From a virus, in IMG/VR virus record IMGVR_UViG_3300030389_000246, positions 3,851-24,849 of that record: 20,999 bases of DNA; one strand, written 5' to 3'. Below the pieces are notes generated by a model. It worked only from the letters and a program-made list of their open reading frames with translations. It was not told where the DNA came from and did not search any database. The position numbers and the translations under genes were made by a program. Each line of letters starts with the position of its first letter. Position 1 is the first letter of the stretch. This document shows positions 5,533-11,020 of the stretch, in pieces.

Positions 5533-6375
5533 ATGATAGAACTTAATATAAATGAAGAAAGTAAGCAACAACTAGCAGAAGGTGTATTTTTTGCTAAAGC
5601 AACTAAACAAAGGGTGTTAGAGCAAATACAAAGAACTTATATTACTCTAAGTTGTGCTAATAAAGATTTACCAAAAAATATGAAAGGCATTGAGGTAACT
5701 CAAATAAATTGTTATGGGGTACAACACCCATATTCAGCTTTTGTAAACTATGATCTTAGTAAAAGAAAAGCAGAGCAAATAAAAACTAAGTGGGAACAAC
5801 AGTTAAAAGATAATAACGAAACTTTTGACCCAGACAAGCATAGCCAAGTTGTAAGCAGAATGTTTACTCAGTATAATGGGGTTACTTGCTGGGAAAAAAG
5901 AGATGGCAGTTTAGAAGTTGATATGCCAGACAATATTTGTCACGTTTCTGAAAAAAATATGTGGATTGCTAAATATCATAATGTTGACATTAAGGCTTTA
6001 AAAGAATTGATTGAACTTAGAAACGCAGTCAAGGATATGCCAGTTGAAAAACCAGAGCCTAAAAACAAAAAACAAAAGTTATGGGAATCAAAACTAAAAG
6101 ATCATTTGGATTTTGTTTGGGGGAAAAATTGTCCTAAAAGAATTAACATTGAGGATATGTGGATAGGCAAAAATGGTAGGACTATGATGAAGATTGACAA
6201 GACCATTACCTGTGACCCTATATATTGCTATATGAGTGCTACTGGCACAACTTATACTAGAGGTATGTGGACTATTGACGGCAAAGTAGTTAAAGGTATT
6301 GAGGTTATGATACTTATGGAAAAAGCAGAAGCAGAATTTAAAATGAACAATAAAATTAGAAAGGAGTTGGCTTAA
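5533..6375 (+). CDS. Early protein of unknown function (280 aa)
   Basis: The start is ATG 5533, five bases after GAGG. An upstream in-frame ATG (5497) would translate the AAT repeat into poly-Asn and is rejected. The 280 residues are soluble, with no membrane segment. The N-terminal part (1-95) has a helix with QLAEGVFFAKATKQRVLEQI and a strand-rich YGVQHPYSAFVNYD region. The middle carries a GVTCWEKRDGSLEVDMPDN block. A Lys/Pro-rich linker lies near 185-200 and a C-terminal domain contains GRTMMKIDKTITCDP and YCYMSATGTTYTRGMWTIDG. I cannot assign a family. It is the largest unknown in the early region, and its 3' end forms the stop-codon hairpin 6363-6386. Confidence 0.75.
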   Translation: MIELNINEESKQQLAEGVFFAKATKQRVLEQIQRTYITLSCANKDLPKNMKGIEVTQINCYGVQHPYSAFVNYDLSKRKAEQIKTKWEQQLKDNNETFDPDKHSQVVSRMFTQYNGVTCWEKRDGSLEVDMPDNICHVSEKNMWIAKYHNVDIKALKELIELRNAVKDMPVEKPEPKNKKQKLWESKLKDHLDFVWGKNCPKRINIEDMWIGKNGRTMMKIDKTITCDPIYCYMSATGTTYTRGMWTIDGKVVKGIEVMILMEKAEAEFKMNNKIRKELA

Positions 6376-6386
6376 CAGCCAATTCC
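6363..6386 (+). terminator. Stop-codon hairpin, copy 1
   Basis: GGAGTTGGCT (6363-6372) pairs with AGCCAATTCC (6377-6386) as a 10-bp stem with one G-U pair. The 4-base loop TAAC holds the stop codon TAA of the preceding gene. TATTTTAG follows, so it may act as a weak terminator or as an RNA 3'-end protector. A second copy at 6847-6870 keeps GGAG...GCT-TAAC-AGC...TCC but swaps the inner three base pairs with compensation. Confidence 0.7.
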
Positions 6387-6404
6387 TATTTTAGGGTTTG
6401 ACAA

Positions 6405-6426
6405 AACCTAGAAAATAAATTAGGTT
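6405..6426 (+). promoter_or_regulatory. Leader hairpin B of the repeated intercistronic element
   Basis: AACCTA (6405-6410) and TAGGTT (6421-6426) with a 10-base loop match leader A at 5465. Five AAT units (6437-6451), AAGGAG (6455-6460) and ATG 6467 follow. The AAACCT segment can also pair upstream with GGGTTT (6394-6399, loop GACA), giving mutually exclusive stems. A TTGACA at 6398-6403 sits here too, but I see no convincing -10 at the right distance. Confidence 0.55.
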
Positions 6427-6466
6427 CTTAATAATGAATAATAATAATAATAACAAGGAGAAAATA

Positions 6467-6859
6467 ATGAAAGAATATAAAATAAATTATAATAATAAAG
6501 ACTACGATATATCTAAACACGATACTAGCTTTCAACTCAACATAGTTCAGAAAGATGCTTTAGATAGAGAAAGTGCATTATCAGAATTTCAAAGAAAAGA
6601 AATAAAAAAACTTATTTCTTCTGAAAATTGGTTAAAAGAAGAATTAGAAGTAGTAAATTCTGATAATCATTATTATAGAACTATTATAATAAAATTAATC
6701 AAAGCATTGTACCAATCTAATTTTTGTGATCAATTTATACAAAATGATATAGCAAAATTAAAAGGTAAATTAAACTATAGAAATGTAAACTTTATAGATT
6801 TCAATAATACTTTAGCTGATTTTATAGAAAAAGACTTTAATAACAAGGAGAGTGCTTAA
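6467..6859 (+). CDS. Early protein of unknown function (130 aa)
   Basis: ATG 6467 follows AAGGAG (6455-6460) by six bases. The upstream in-frame ATG 6434 lies in the AAT repeat and is rejected. The protein is helical and charged: KDALDRESALSEFQRKEIKK, then a long central helix (about 45-95) and an acidic C-terminus. No recognised domain, cysteine motif or membrane segment is present. It is flanked by a repeated leader hairpin on the 5' side and a stop-codon hairpin on the 3' side, exactly like the gene before it. The two genes have no obvious sequence similarity except the terminal K-E-x-A-stop encoded by the hairpin arm. Confidence 0.7.
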   Translation: MKEYKINYNNKDYDISKHDTSFQLNIVQKDALDRESALSEFQRKEIKKLISSENWLKEELEVVNSDNHYYRTIIIKLIKALYQSNFCDQFIQNDIAKLKGKLNYRNVNFIDFNNTLADFIEKDFNNKESA

Positions 6860-6870
6860 CAGCACTTTCC
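6847..6870 (+). terminator. Stop-codon hairpin, copy 2
   Basis: GGAGAGTGCT (6847-6856) pairs with AGCACTTTCC (6861-6870), 10 bp with one G-U pair, and loop TAAC (6857-6860) contains the TAA stop. Compared with copy 1 the inner triplet TTG/CAA is replaced by AGT/ACT, preserving pairing. TACTAATAATAAT and the ribosome site AAGGAG of the next gene follow directly. Confidence 0.7.
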
Positions 6871-6895
6871 TACTAATAATAATAAGGAGATATAA

Positions 6896-7186
6896 ATGAC
6901 TACACAAACAGAACTACAAAGAGCAAGGCAAATAGTAGAACATAATAAAACTTTTATACTAGATGCTATTAGCCACAGATATGCAGAACTTTTTAAGGCT
7001 TTTACAGACTATGATTTTGTCTACCACAAAGGCACAGAAGAGGAAGAGCAAGAACTTTCAACAGCAATCAATTATCTTTTAACAGAGCTACACATTACTG
7101 AAGATGATGCCAGAAATATGTTTGAAGAATACCAAGTGCAAGTTGATGACTGGAAAAACGCCTGTGGTGAAAGTGAGGATAATTAA
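6896..7186 (+). CDS. Small acidic early protein (96 aa)
   Basis: AAGGAG (6884-6889) lies six bases before ATG 6896, preceded by three AAT units. The protein is mostly helical: an amphipathic helix at 5-40 with ARQIVEHNKTFILDAISHRY, an acidic linker HKGTEEEEQELS and a C-terminal helix. The C-terminal portion (EDDARNMFEEYQVQVDDW) makes it strongly acidic. Small acidic phage proteins may mimic DNA or inhibit host factors, but no specific family is recognised. The next ATG follows its stop immediately, so the two are coupled. Confidence 0.7.
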   Translation: MTTQTELQRARQIVEHNKTFILDAISHRYAELFKAFTDYDFVYHKGTEEEEQELSTAINYLLTELHITEDDARNMFEEYQVQVDDWKNACGESEDN

Positions 7187-7519
7187 ATGCAAATAATTAA
7201 ATTACCTAAAAGGTTATTTTTTGAATATATGGAAATAGCAGATGAGGAGCTAAGACCTTTTCCAGAAATAATTAAAGAAACTAAACAAAATATTTTTGTA
7301 GAAAGAGTTTATGATGACGCTTTAAGGTCTTTATATTATGAAGCACAGTATTGGGCGAGTAATTATTCTATATGTGAAGATGAAGATAGAAGAGCTATAC
7401 AAAAGTCAGCTATGTGGACAGTTAAAGCAATTCAAAAATATTACTTACATTTTATTCTTAAAGAAGATTGGAATAATTGTTTTGATTCAAATGGCAAGTT
7501 TATTAAGGAGGATAATTAA
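7187..7519 (+). CDS. Early protein of unknown function (110 aa)
   Basis: ATG 7187 is the base after the previous stop, with AGTGAGGAT upstream as ribosome site. The 110 residues start MQIIKLPKRLFFEYMEIADE. They contain an aromatic-rich helical centre (SLYYEAQYWASNYSI, then RRAIQKSAMWTVKAIQKYYL) and an acidic C-terminus (SNGKFIKEDN). No metal-binding or membrane motif is visible. It is followed at once by a 53-codon gene with a strong ribosome site (AAGGAGG) lying in its last codons. Function is unknown; the operon context is early. Confidence 0.7.
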   Translation: MQIIKLPKRLFFEYMEIADEELRPFPEIIKETKQNIFVERVYDDALRSLYYEAQYWASNYSICEDEDRRAIQKSAMWTVKAIQKYYLHFILKEDWNNCFDSNGKFIKEDN

Positions 7520-7681
7520 ATGAAAGAACTAAAATATTTTGATCATAATAGTACAGTTAGATTTAAAGTTATCTCTGATAATAAAATAACGTACTATTTT
7601 AAACTGCATCATATAGACGATACTATAGGACTGTATGATAATGATATGAACTTAATAAAAGTAATTAAAGGGAAAATATAA
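7520..7681 (+). CDS. Small early protein (53 aa)
   Basis: Fifty-three codons from ATG 7520 to TAA 7679-7681, with AAGGAGG at 7505-7511 inside the end of the preceding gene. The product (MKELKYFDHNSTVRFKVISD... HHIDDTIGLYDND) looks like a compact beta-rich domain of alternating hydrophobic and charged residues. The final A of its stop is the first base of the next ATG. It fills exactly the space between two neighbours, which supports reality. No family is recognised. Confidence 0.65.
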   Translation: MKELKYFDHNSTVRFKVISDNKITYYFKLHHIDDTIGLYDNDMNLIKVIKGKI

Positions 7682-7863
7682 TGATAGAGCAAGATATTAG
7701 AAAACAGTTAAAACGTATTTTAGAAAGCAGTTTAGAAGAAGGACAAAAAGTAGAACTATTAGCTGAATTGGTTGAACGGACAGTAAAATATATTGATGGT
7801 TATAGAAAAATACATAAAGAATATGAAGAAACTGTAAAAAAAATTTTTAAGAAAGTAGGCTAG
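7681..7863 (+). CDS. Small helical early protein (60 aa)
   Basis: It starts at ATG 7681 within the previous stop (TAATG). It is almost entirely helical with heptad-like spacing (IRKQLKRILESSLEEGQKVE, LLAELVERTVKYI) and a lysine-rich end. A short coiled-coil protein of this type could be a dimerising regulator or inhibitor, but nothing specific is recognised. It ends two bases before the lipoprotein ATG. No ribosome site of its own is strong (AAAGGGAAAATATAATG), so coupling is likely. Confidence 0.6.
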   Translation: MIEQDIRKQLKRILESSLEEGQKVELLAELVERTVKYIDGYRKIHKEYEETVKKIFKKVG

Positions 7864-7864
7864 A

Positions 7865-8257
7865 ATGAACAAACACATTTTAAGACATATATTAAAAAGT
7901 ACCCCTAAAAGGTACACATTTTGGAATACAAATTTGCGTTTCAAAATATTAGTAATTTGCCTAGCTGGTTTACTATTAATTTTTTTATCAAGTTGTAGTA
8001 CAAAACCAATAGTAGACAGCAGAGGTAAATCACCAGCAAATATTGAAGGTATGACGCACGATCGCTTTCACGATGACTACTATACTTGCGTGGCTTTAGT
8101 TAAAGATCAAACTAATGTCATAGTAGATGCTGGTAAGATAGTATATAATAATATACTAAGGATAAAAACTTTATGGCTTACACCCAAGTTAGATACGAGA
8201 AAAGATTTCATTAATAATTGTCTAACTGGGCGTGGCTATTCAGTACTTAATAAATAA
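7865..8257 (+). CDS. Phage-encoded lipoprotein (130 aa)
   Basis: A basic N-region (residues 1-25), a hydrophobic core (ILVICLAGLLLIF, about 28-40) and LSSC at 41-44 form a type II signal peptide. C44 is the expected lipidated residue. Serine at +2 predicts outer-membrane sorting in Gram-negative cells under the E. coli +2 rule. The mature part of about 87 residues contains a DDYYTCVALVKD helix with a cysteine and a second cysteine in NNCLTGRGYSVLN, possibly a disulfide. The C-terminal GRGYSV resembles small bacterial lipoproteins, hinting at host origin. Phage lipoproteins are known to block superinfection at the cell surface (T5 Llp type); that role here is inference. No strong ribosome site is visible. 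Confidence 0.72.
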   Translation: MNKHILRHILKSTPKRYTFWNTNLRFKILVICLAGLLLIFLSSCSTKPIVDSRGKSPANIEGMTHDRFHDDYYTCVALVKDQTNVIVDAGKIVYNNILRIKTLWLTPKLDTRKDFINNCLTGRGYSVLNK

Positions 8258-8274
8258 TAATAAAGGAGAAAAAT

Positions 8275-8700
8275 ATGAAAGAGAACGGAATAATAAACAA
8301 AATATATGATAATAGTGCAGAGAATGATAAAGGGGTCTTTGTCAGTAATTTTACTATAGATTTAGTCAATGGTACTAGGTTGTATTGCAGAGAAAGTCTA
8401 AACCCTATGCCTTCATCTGGCGATAAGATAGGTTATGATGTAATCAACAGGAAAACATCTGCAAGTGGTAACCCATATACTAACGTGCAAAATTTAGTTG
8501 TACTAGGGGAAGGCGAAGGAGTTACCAACACACAATCAGCACCAACTACCAACGGAAACAAATCTGATAGCAATAAAGATAGACTTATTTACGTTACAGG
8601 TATAGTTGGCAGAGCTATGAGTAGTGGTTCTTTTAGTGAAGAAAAAATTGACGTATTAACTGAAAGAGCAGTTGCATCTTTTAATAAGCATCTTGGCTAA
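8275..8700 (+). CDS. Putative single-stranded DNA-binding/OB-fold protein
   Basis: A 141-residue protein behind AAAGGAG, starting ATG 8275. Residues 1-75 alternate strands typical of an OB-fold (INKIYDNSAENDKGVFVSNF... GDKIGYDVINRKTSASGNPY... NLVVLG). A Ser/Thr/Asn-rich linker (about 80-100) is followed by a C-terminal helical segment (FSEEKIDVLTERAVASFNKH). OB domain, flexible linker and short helical tail are what I associate with ssDNA-binding proteins of AT-rich marine phages, although no acidic SSB tail is present. Position ahead of nuclease and replication genes supports a replication/recombination role. The assignment is tentative. Confidence 0.55.
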   Translation: MKENGIINKIYDNSAENDKGVFVSNFTIDLVNGTRLYCRESLNPMPSSGDKIGYDVINRKTSASGNPYTNVQNLVVLGEGEGVTNTQSAPTTNGNKSDSNKDRLIYVTGIVGRAMSSGSFSEEKIDVLTERAVASFNKHLG

Positions 8701-8969
8701 TGAAAGATTACAAAAAACTATTCAGCAGATATTGGGGGTATGAAGATCAAACCCCTATTTGCTGGGGTTGTAATCAAGCTGTAGGGGTGGATATACACCA
8801 TTTGATACCTAAGGGTATGGGTGGAGTAAAAAACAACAGATTGAACAGAATAGACAATTTGTTCTTACTGTGCCGTCAATGTCATAATCACGCCCATAAG
8901 AACAAATCAGTAAATGAAGAATATAAAAAAATATTATTAGAAAGAATAAAACTCAAGGAGCAGTTATAA
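8700..8969 (+). CDS. HNH endonuclease
   Basis: An 89-residue nuclease with all HNH hallmarks: C21-x2-C24 and C58-x2-C61 as the structural zinc site, H33-H34 in DIHHLIPKGMGG, N53 in IDNLFLLC, and H62/H66 after the second CxxC. ATG overlaps the preceding TAA by one base. It is free-standing and very small, so it may be a homing-type nuclease, a recombination nickase or a packaging-associated HNH. Packaging HNH genes usually neighbour the terminase, and this one is about 3.6 kb upstream, so I leave the role open. Confidence 0.85.
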   Translation: MKDYKKLFSRYWGYEDQTPICWGCNQAVGVDIHHLIPKGMGGVKNNRLNRIDNLFLLCRQCHNHAHKNKSVNEEYKKILLERIKLKEQL

Positions 8970-8970
8970 T

Positions 8971-9183
8971 ATGGGAAGAAACACAATCAACTTAGAAGAT
9001 TTTAAAAATGCTGAAAGACCACACAGTAAATTAATTTACAATGTAGCAAAGAAAAATAACTTAACTATTTTTGATGTAGCAAACTTTTTAGATTGCTCTT
9101 ATTCATTTATAGTTGCAGTACTAAAAGGCACACATAATCTAAGCATAGATAAAGCAAATAAAATTAGGCAACAGTATGAGTAA
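8971..9183 (+). CDS. Small HTH-type DNA-binding protein
   Basis: Seventy residues with a helix-turn-helix of Cro/C1-like style: VAKKNNLTIFDVANFLDCS (helix 2 region) followed by YSFIVAVLKGTHNLSIDKAN, resembling the 'S..xI..ilkG...s...a.ki' pattern of XRE repressors. AAGGAG lies about 11 bases before ATG 8971. It could be an early-to-late switch regulator. No operator is visible beside it, although palindromes occur at 10978 and at 3503. Its end overlaps the next small gene by eight bases. Confidence in HTH is moderate, in regulation low. Confidence 0.6.
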   Translation: MGRNTINLEDFKNAERPHSKLIYNVAKKNNLTIFDVANFLDCSYSFIVAVLKGTHNLSIDKANKIRQQYE

Positions 9184-9346
9184 ATATGTAATAAATTATA
9201 GAATGGAGTTTAAGACAAGACCAACTAAAGCAGAAGTTGAGAATAAATTGTTTGATTTATTAAAAGCTGGTTTTAGTTTAAGAACTGTAGAAGAACAAGA
9301 CGAATATATAAGAGCAAAAGAAATAAGAGAAAAGAAAAGTGGCTAA
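9176..9346 (+). CDS. Small charged protein (56 aa)
   Basis: ATG 9176 lies inside the end of the HTH gene; the frame runs to TAA 9344-9346. The product (MSKYVINYRMEFKTRPTKAE, then NKLFDLLKAGFSLRTVEEQD) is helical and charged with no known motif. It overlaps both neighbours by eight bases, typical of a coupled mini-operon. Function is unknown. Confidence 0.55.
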   Translation: MSKYVINYRMEFKTRPTKAEVENKLFDLLKAGFSLRTVEEQDEYIRAKEIREKKSG

Positions 9347-9506
9347 AAAAAAAGAAGGCATAAAATTAATTTACAAAGCAGAGGAGTATTGGCGTAACTT
9401 TGTACACATAAAAGAGTGTGCAATATGCAAAGCACCAGCTGATAGATATGCAAAGTTTAAATTCTACTGTTTAGAGTGTTATGAGAAACTTGTTAAAAGA
9501 GGATAA
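9339..9506 (+). CDS. Zinc-ribbon microprotein (55 aa), GTG start
   Basis: GTG 9339 overlaps the previous gene; the frame ends at TAA 9504-9506. C27-x2-C30 (ECAICKAP) and C44-x2-C47 (YCLECYEK), separated by 13 residues, form a classic four-cysteine zinc ribbon. The N-terminus is lysine-rich. Such microproteins bind nucleic acids or protein partners such as RNA polymerase subunits. No ATG is available upstream in frame, so GTG is taken as start. Confidence 0.6.
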   Translation: MAKKKEGIKLIYKAEEYWRNFVHIKECAICKAPADRYAKFKFYCLECYEKLVKRG

Positions 9507-9507
9507 T

Positions 9508-9864
9508 ATGACTGATATTTATAGCTTACAATTTGACCCACACAAACTATCACACCAACAGGAGCAGTTGGGTTTAGAATTTTCAGATAATGATTGTGCT
9601 TTAGAGTTAATGAAAAAAGAAGAAAAGCTAATCATATCAGAATTAACTCTTCATTATTCACAGAATATAAAGTATAAGAATACATCAGAATTAAATGCAC
9701 ATATTTATTCTGACCCAAGAATTAAGGACTTCAATAAGAGATATGCTGAAGTGCTTAAACTAAGGAATCGATCTAAAATTAGGTTTGAATCCTTCAAGAC
9801 TTTCAGAGAGGACTTAAGAACAAAAGTTGTCAATGAAAGAGAACTGGCAAAACACAACATTTAA
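9508..9864 (+). CDS. Helical protein of unknown function (118 aa)
   Basis: The start is taken as ATG 9508, which follows AGAGGATAAT. An in-frame ATG at 9481 would overlap the zinc-ribbon gene and has no ribosome site. The protein contains an N-terminal segment with SLQFDPHKLSHQQEQLG and an extended helical middle (CALELMKKEEKLIISELTLH). Its C-terminal charged helix (NKRYAEVLKLRNRSKIRFES) leads into FKTFREDLRTKVVNERE. This helical, KxRxxxRFESFKTFRED-type protein recurs in phage recombination regions as far as I recall, but without a named role. It precedes the HTH and nuclease genes by 16 bases. Confidence 0.65.
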   Translation: MTDIYSLQFDPHKLSHQQEQLGLEFSDNDCALELMKKEEKLIISELTLHYSQNIKYKNTSELNAHIYSDPRIKDFNKRYAEVLKLRNRSKIRFESFKTFREDLRTKVVNERELAKHNI

Positions 9865-9880
9865 TAGAAAGGAGTATGTT

Positions 9881-10111
9881 ATGAGCCAACCAAAAATAAA
9901 AAAACTATCACAGAAAGAAATGATATTACAACATTTGAAAGAAGGTAAAGGTATTACAAGTTTAGATGCCTTGCGAAAATTTGGGTGCTTCAGATTAAGT
10001 GATAGAATATTTGTATTAAGAAAAGAAGGTAATGATATTACCACAAACTATATCACTAAAGGTGGAAAAACTTTTGCTGAATATATTTTAGAAGATAATC
10101 AAAATGCGTGA
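9881..10111 (+). CDS. Helix-turn-helix protein (HTH_39-like)
   Basis: ATG 9881 follows AAAGGAG by eight bases; an upstream in-frame ATG at 9827 overlaps the previous gene and is less likely. The 76 residues match the small phage HTH_39-type domain: KLSQKEMILQHLKEGKGITS with DALRKFGCFRLSDRIFVLRK, the first as helices 1-2 and the second as the recognition part, then a beta-wing (NDITTNYI). It probably binds DNA as a regulator or accessory replication factor. Its end overlaps a 24-codon membrane micropeptide by eight bases. Confidence 0.72.
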   Translation: MSQPKIKKLSQKEMILQHLKEGKGITSLDALRKFGCFRLSDRIFVLRKEGNDITTNYITKGGKTFAEYILEDNQNA

Positions 10112-10178
10112 GTATAGTGGTTTTATAATAGGGATAATTATATTTGCGATAGCGATACAGTTATTTGGTGGATTATGA
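10104..10178 (+). CDS. Single-span membrane micropeptide (24 aa)
   Basis: From ATG 10104 to TGA 10176-10178 the frame encodes MREYSGFIIGIIIFAIAIQL followed by FGGL, an N-terminal charged patch and one perfect transmembrane helix. It overlaps the HTH gene by eight bases and the nuclease gene by four (ATGA), so it fills the only gap between them and probably couples translation. Whether the peptide itself acts, for example on the membrane, cannot be told. Chance hydrophobicity in AT-rich DNA is the alternative. Confidence 0.45.
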   Translation: MREYSGFIIGIIIFAIAIQLFGGL

Positions 10179-10963
10179 TAGAGCATTTTAAAAAGTTTGA
10201 TACTAAAGATAAAAAAAGTATTTTACCATTATCATTTAGTCAGCTTACAGAGTTTGCATTTAACAGAGAACGCTGGGCATTGAGAAGAATATTTGGCTAT
10301 GAGTTTGATACAAACCCAGCAATGCAAAGAGGAACTGTTGTAGAAAGTGGCTTAAATATGTGGCTTAATGGAACAGATCAGAAAGAAGCAATACATAAAA
10401 TGCTTAATGAGTATGATGATAACTGTTCTGGTTTAGCTGGTGAAAAGGTAGTTAGTGAAAGAGAAAACCTTATTCCATTATTTAATGAAGGAGTACAAAG
10501 ACTAACTAATTATGCTTTCAAATGGGATTTAATAGGTTACCAAAACAAAGTAGAAATGGATATAGAAGGAATACCATTAGTAGGTTATACAGATTTTCAC
10601 TTTGAGGATAAAAACACAAAGGAAGATTTTTACATAGACCTAAAGACTACCTTGAGAAAACCAACTGGCATTTCATATTCTCACGCAATGCAACAAAGTA
10701 TATACCATCAATGCACCAACGCAGAACAAAGATTATGGTATTTAGTTTGCAAAAAATCTGGCACAGAGTTTTATGAATATAGCTTAGACGATTACCAGAA
10801 ACCTTTGAAGATATGTAACCACATAGTCAAGGTGATGGGGTCATTTTTGCAAAAGGTAGATACCCTAGATGATGTTAAGAACTTGCTAATTCCAAACCCA
10901 GACGACTGGATATGGAAAGAGGAAGCAGTACAAAAAGCTAGAGTTGAGGTATGGGGGTATTGA
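10175..10963 (+). CDS. PD-(D/E)XK exonuclease, RecB/Cas4-like
   Basis: A 262-residue nuclease of the RecB/Cas4 (PDDEXK_1) type, expected to resect DNA ends in phage recombination/replication. The motifs are in order. R52-G53 and E57 lie in RGTVVESGL. The catalytic D140 is in GYTDFHFED, and D155-L-K157 in YIDLKTT. The family-typical QxxxY is Q173/Y177 in MQQSIYHQ. No cysteine cluster for a Cas4 iron-sulfur site is seen, so it is closer to lambda-exo/RecB style nucleases. It is coupled to the upstream micropeptide by ATGA. Its stop codon lies in the loop of a 6-bp hairpin (10954-10970). Confidence 0.85.
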   Translation: MIEHFKKFDTKDKKSILPLSFSQLTEFAFNRERWALRRIFGYEFDTNPAMQRGTVVESGLNMWLNGTDQKEAIHKMLNEYDDNCSGLAGEKVVSERENLIPLFNEGVQRLTNYAFKWDLIGYQNKVEMDIEGIPLVGYTDFHFEDKNTKEDFYIDLKTTLRKPTGISYSHAMQQSIYHQCTNAEQRLWYLVCKKSGTEFYEYSLDDYQKPLKICNHIVKVMGSFLQKVDTLDDVKNLLIPNPDDWIWKEEAVQKARVEVWGY

Positions 10964-10970
10964 TTACCCC
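10954..10970 (+). terminator. Stop-codon hairpin after the exonuclease gene
   Basis: GGGGTA (10954-10959) pairs with TACCCC (10965-10970) around the 5-base loop TTGAT, which contains the TGA stop. TTT follows. It is short but GC-rich for this genome. It may be a weak terminator or mRNA 3' protector, similar in placement to the hairpins at 6363 and 6847. Confidence 0.5.
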
Positions 10971-10977
10971 TTTACCA

Positions 10978-10989
10978 AAATGATCATTT
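10978..10989. promoter_or_regulatory. 12-bp palindrome, possible operator
   Basis: AAATGATCATTT is a perfect 12-bp palindrome in the 57-base gap before the DUF1376 gene. A TATAAA (10998-11003) lies just downstream without a good -35. A protein-binding site is possible; only the symmetry is seen. Confidence 0.35.
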
Positions 10990-11020
10990 AGGTTTATTAT
11001 AAAAGACTAAGGAGAAAATT

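Noticed and set aside
6398-6426. Second early promoter at TTGACA 6398
   Set aside because: The -35 is perfect but the base run at 17 bases (TAGGTT) is a poor -10 and belongs to the leader hairpin.
5509-6883. (AAT)n tracts as a CRISPR-like or satellite array
   Set aside because: Only 3-5 trinucleotide units per site, no spacers; best read as AU-rich leaders.
8700-8969. HNH as the packaging-associated nuclease of the terminase
   Set aside because: It lies about 3.6 kb from terS/terL in an early cluster, so that role is not supported by position.
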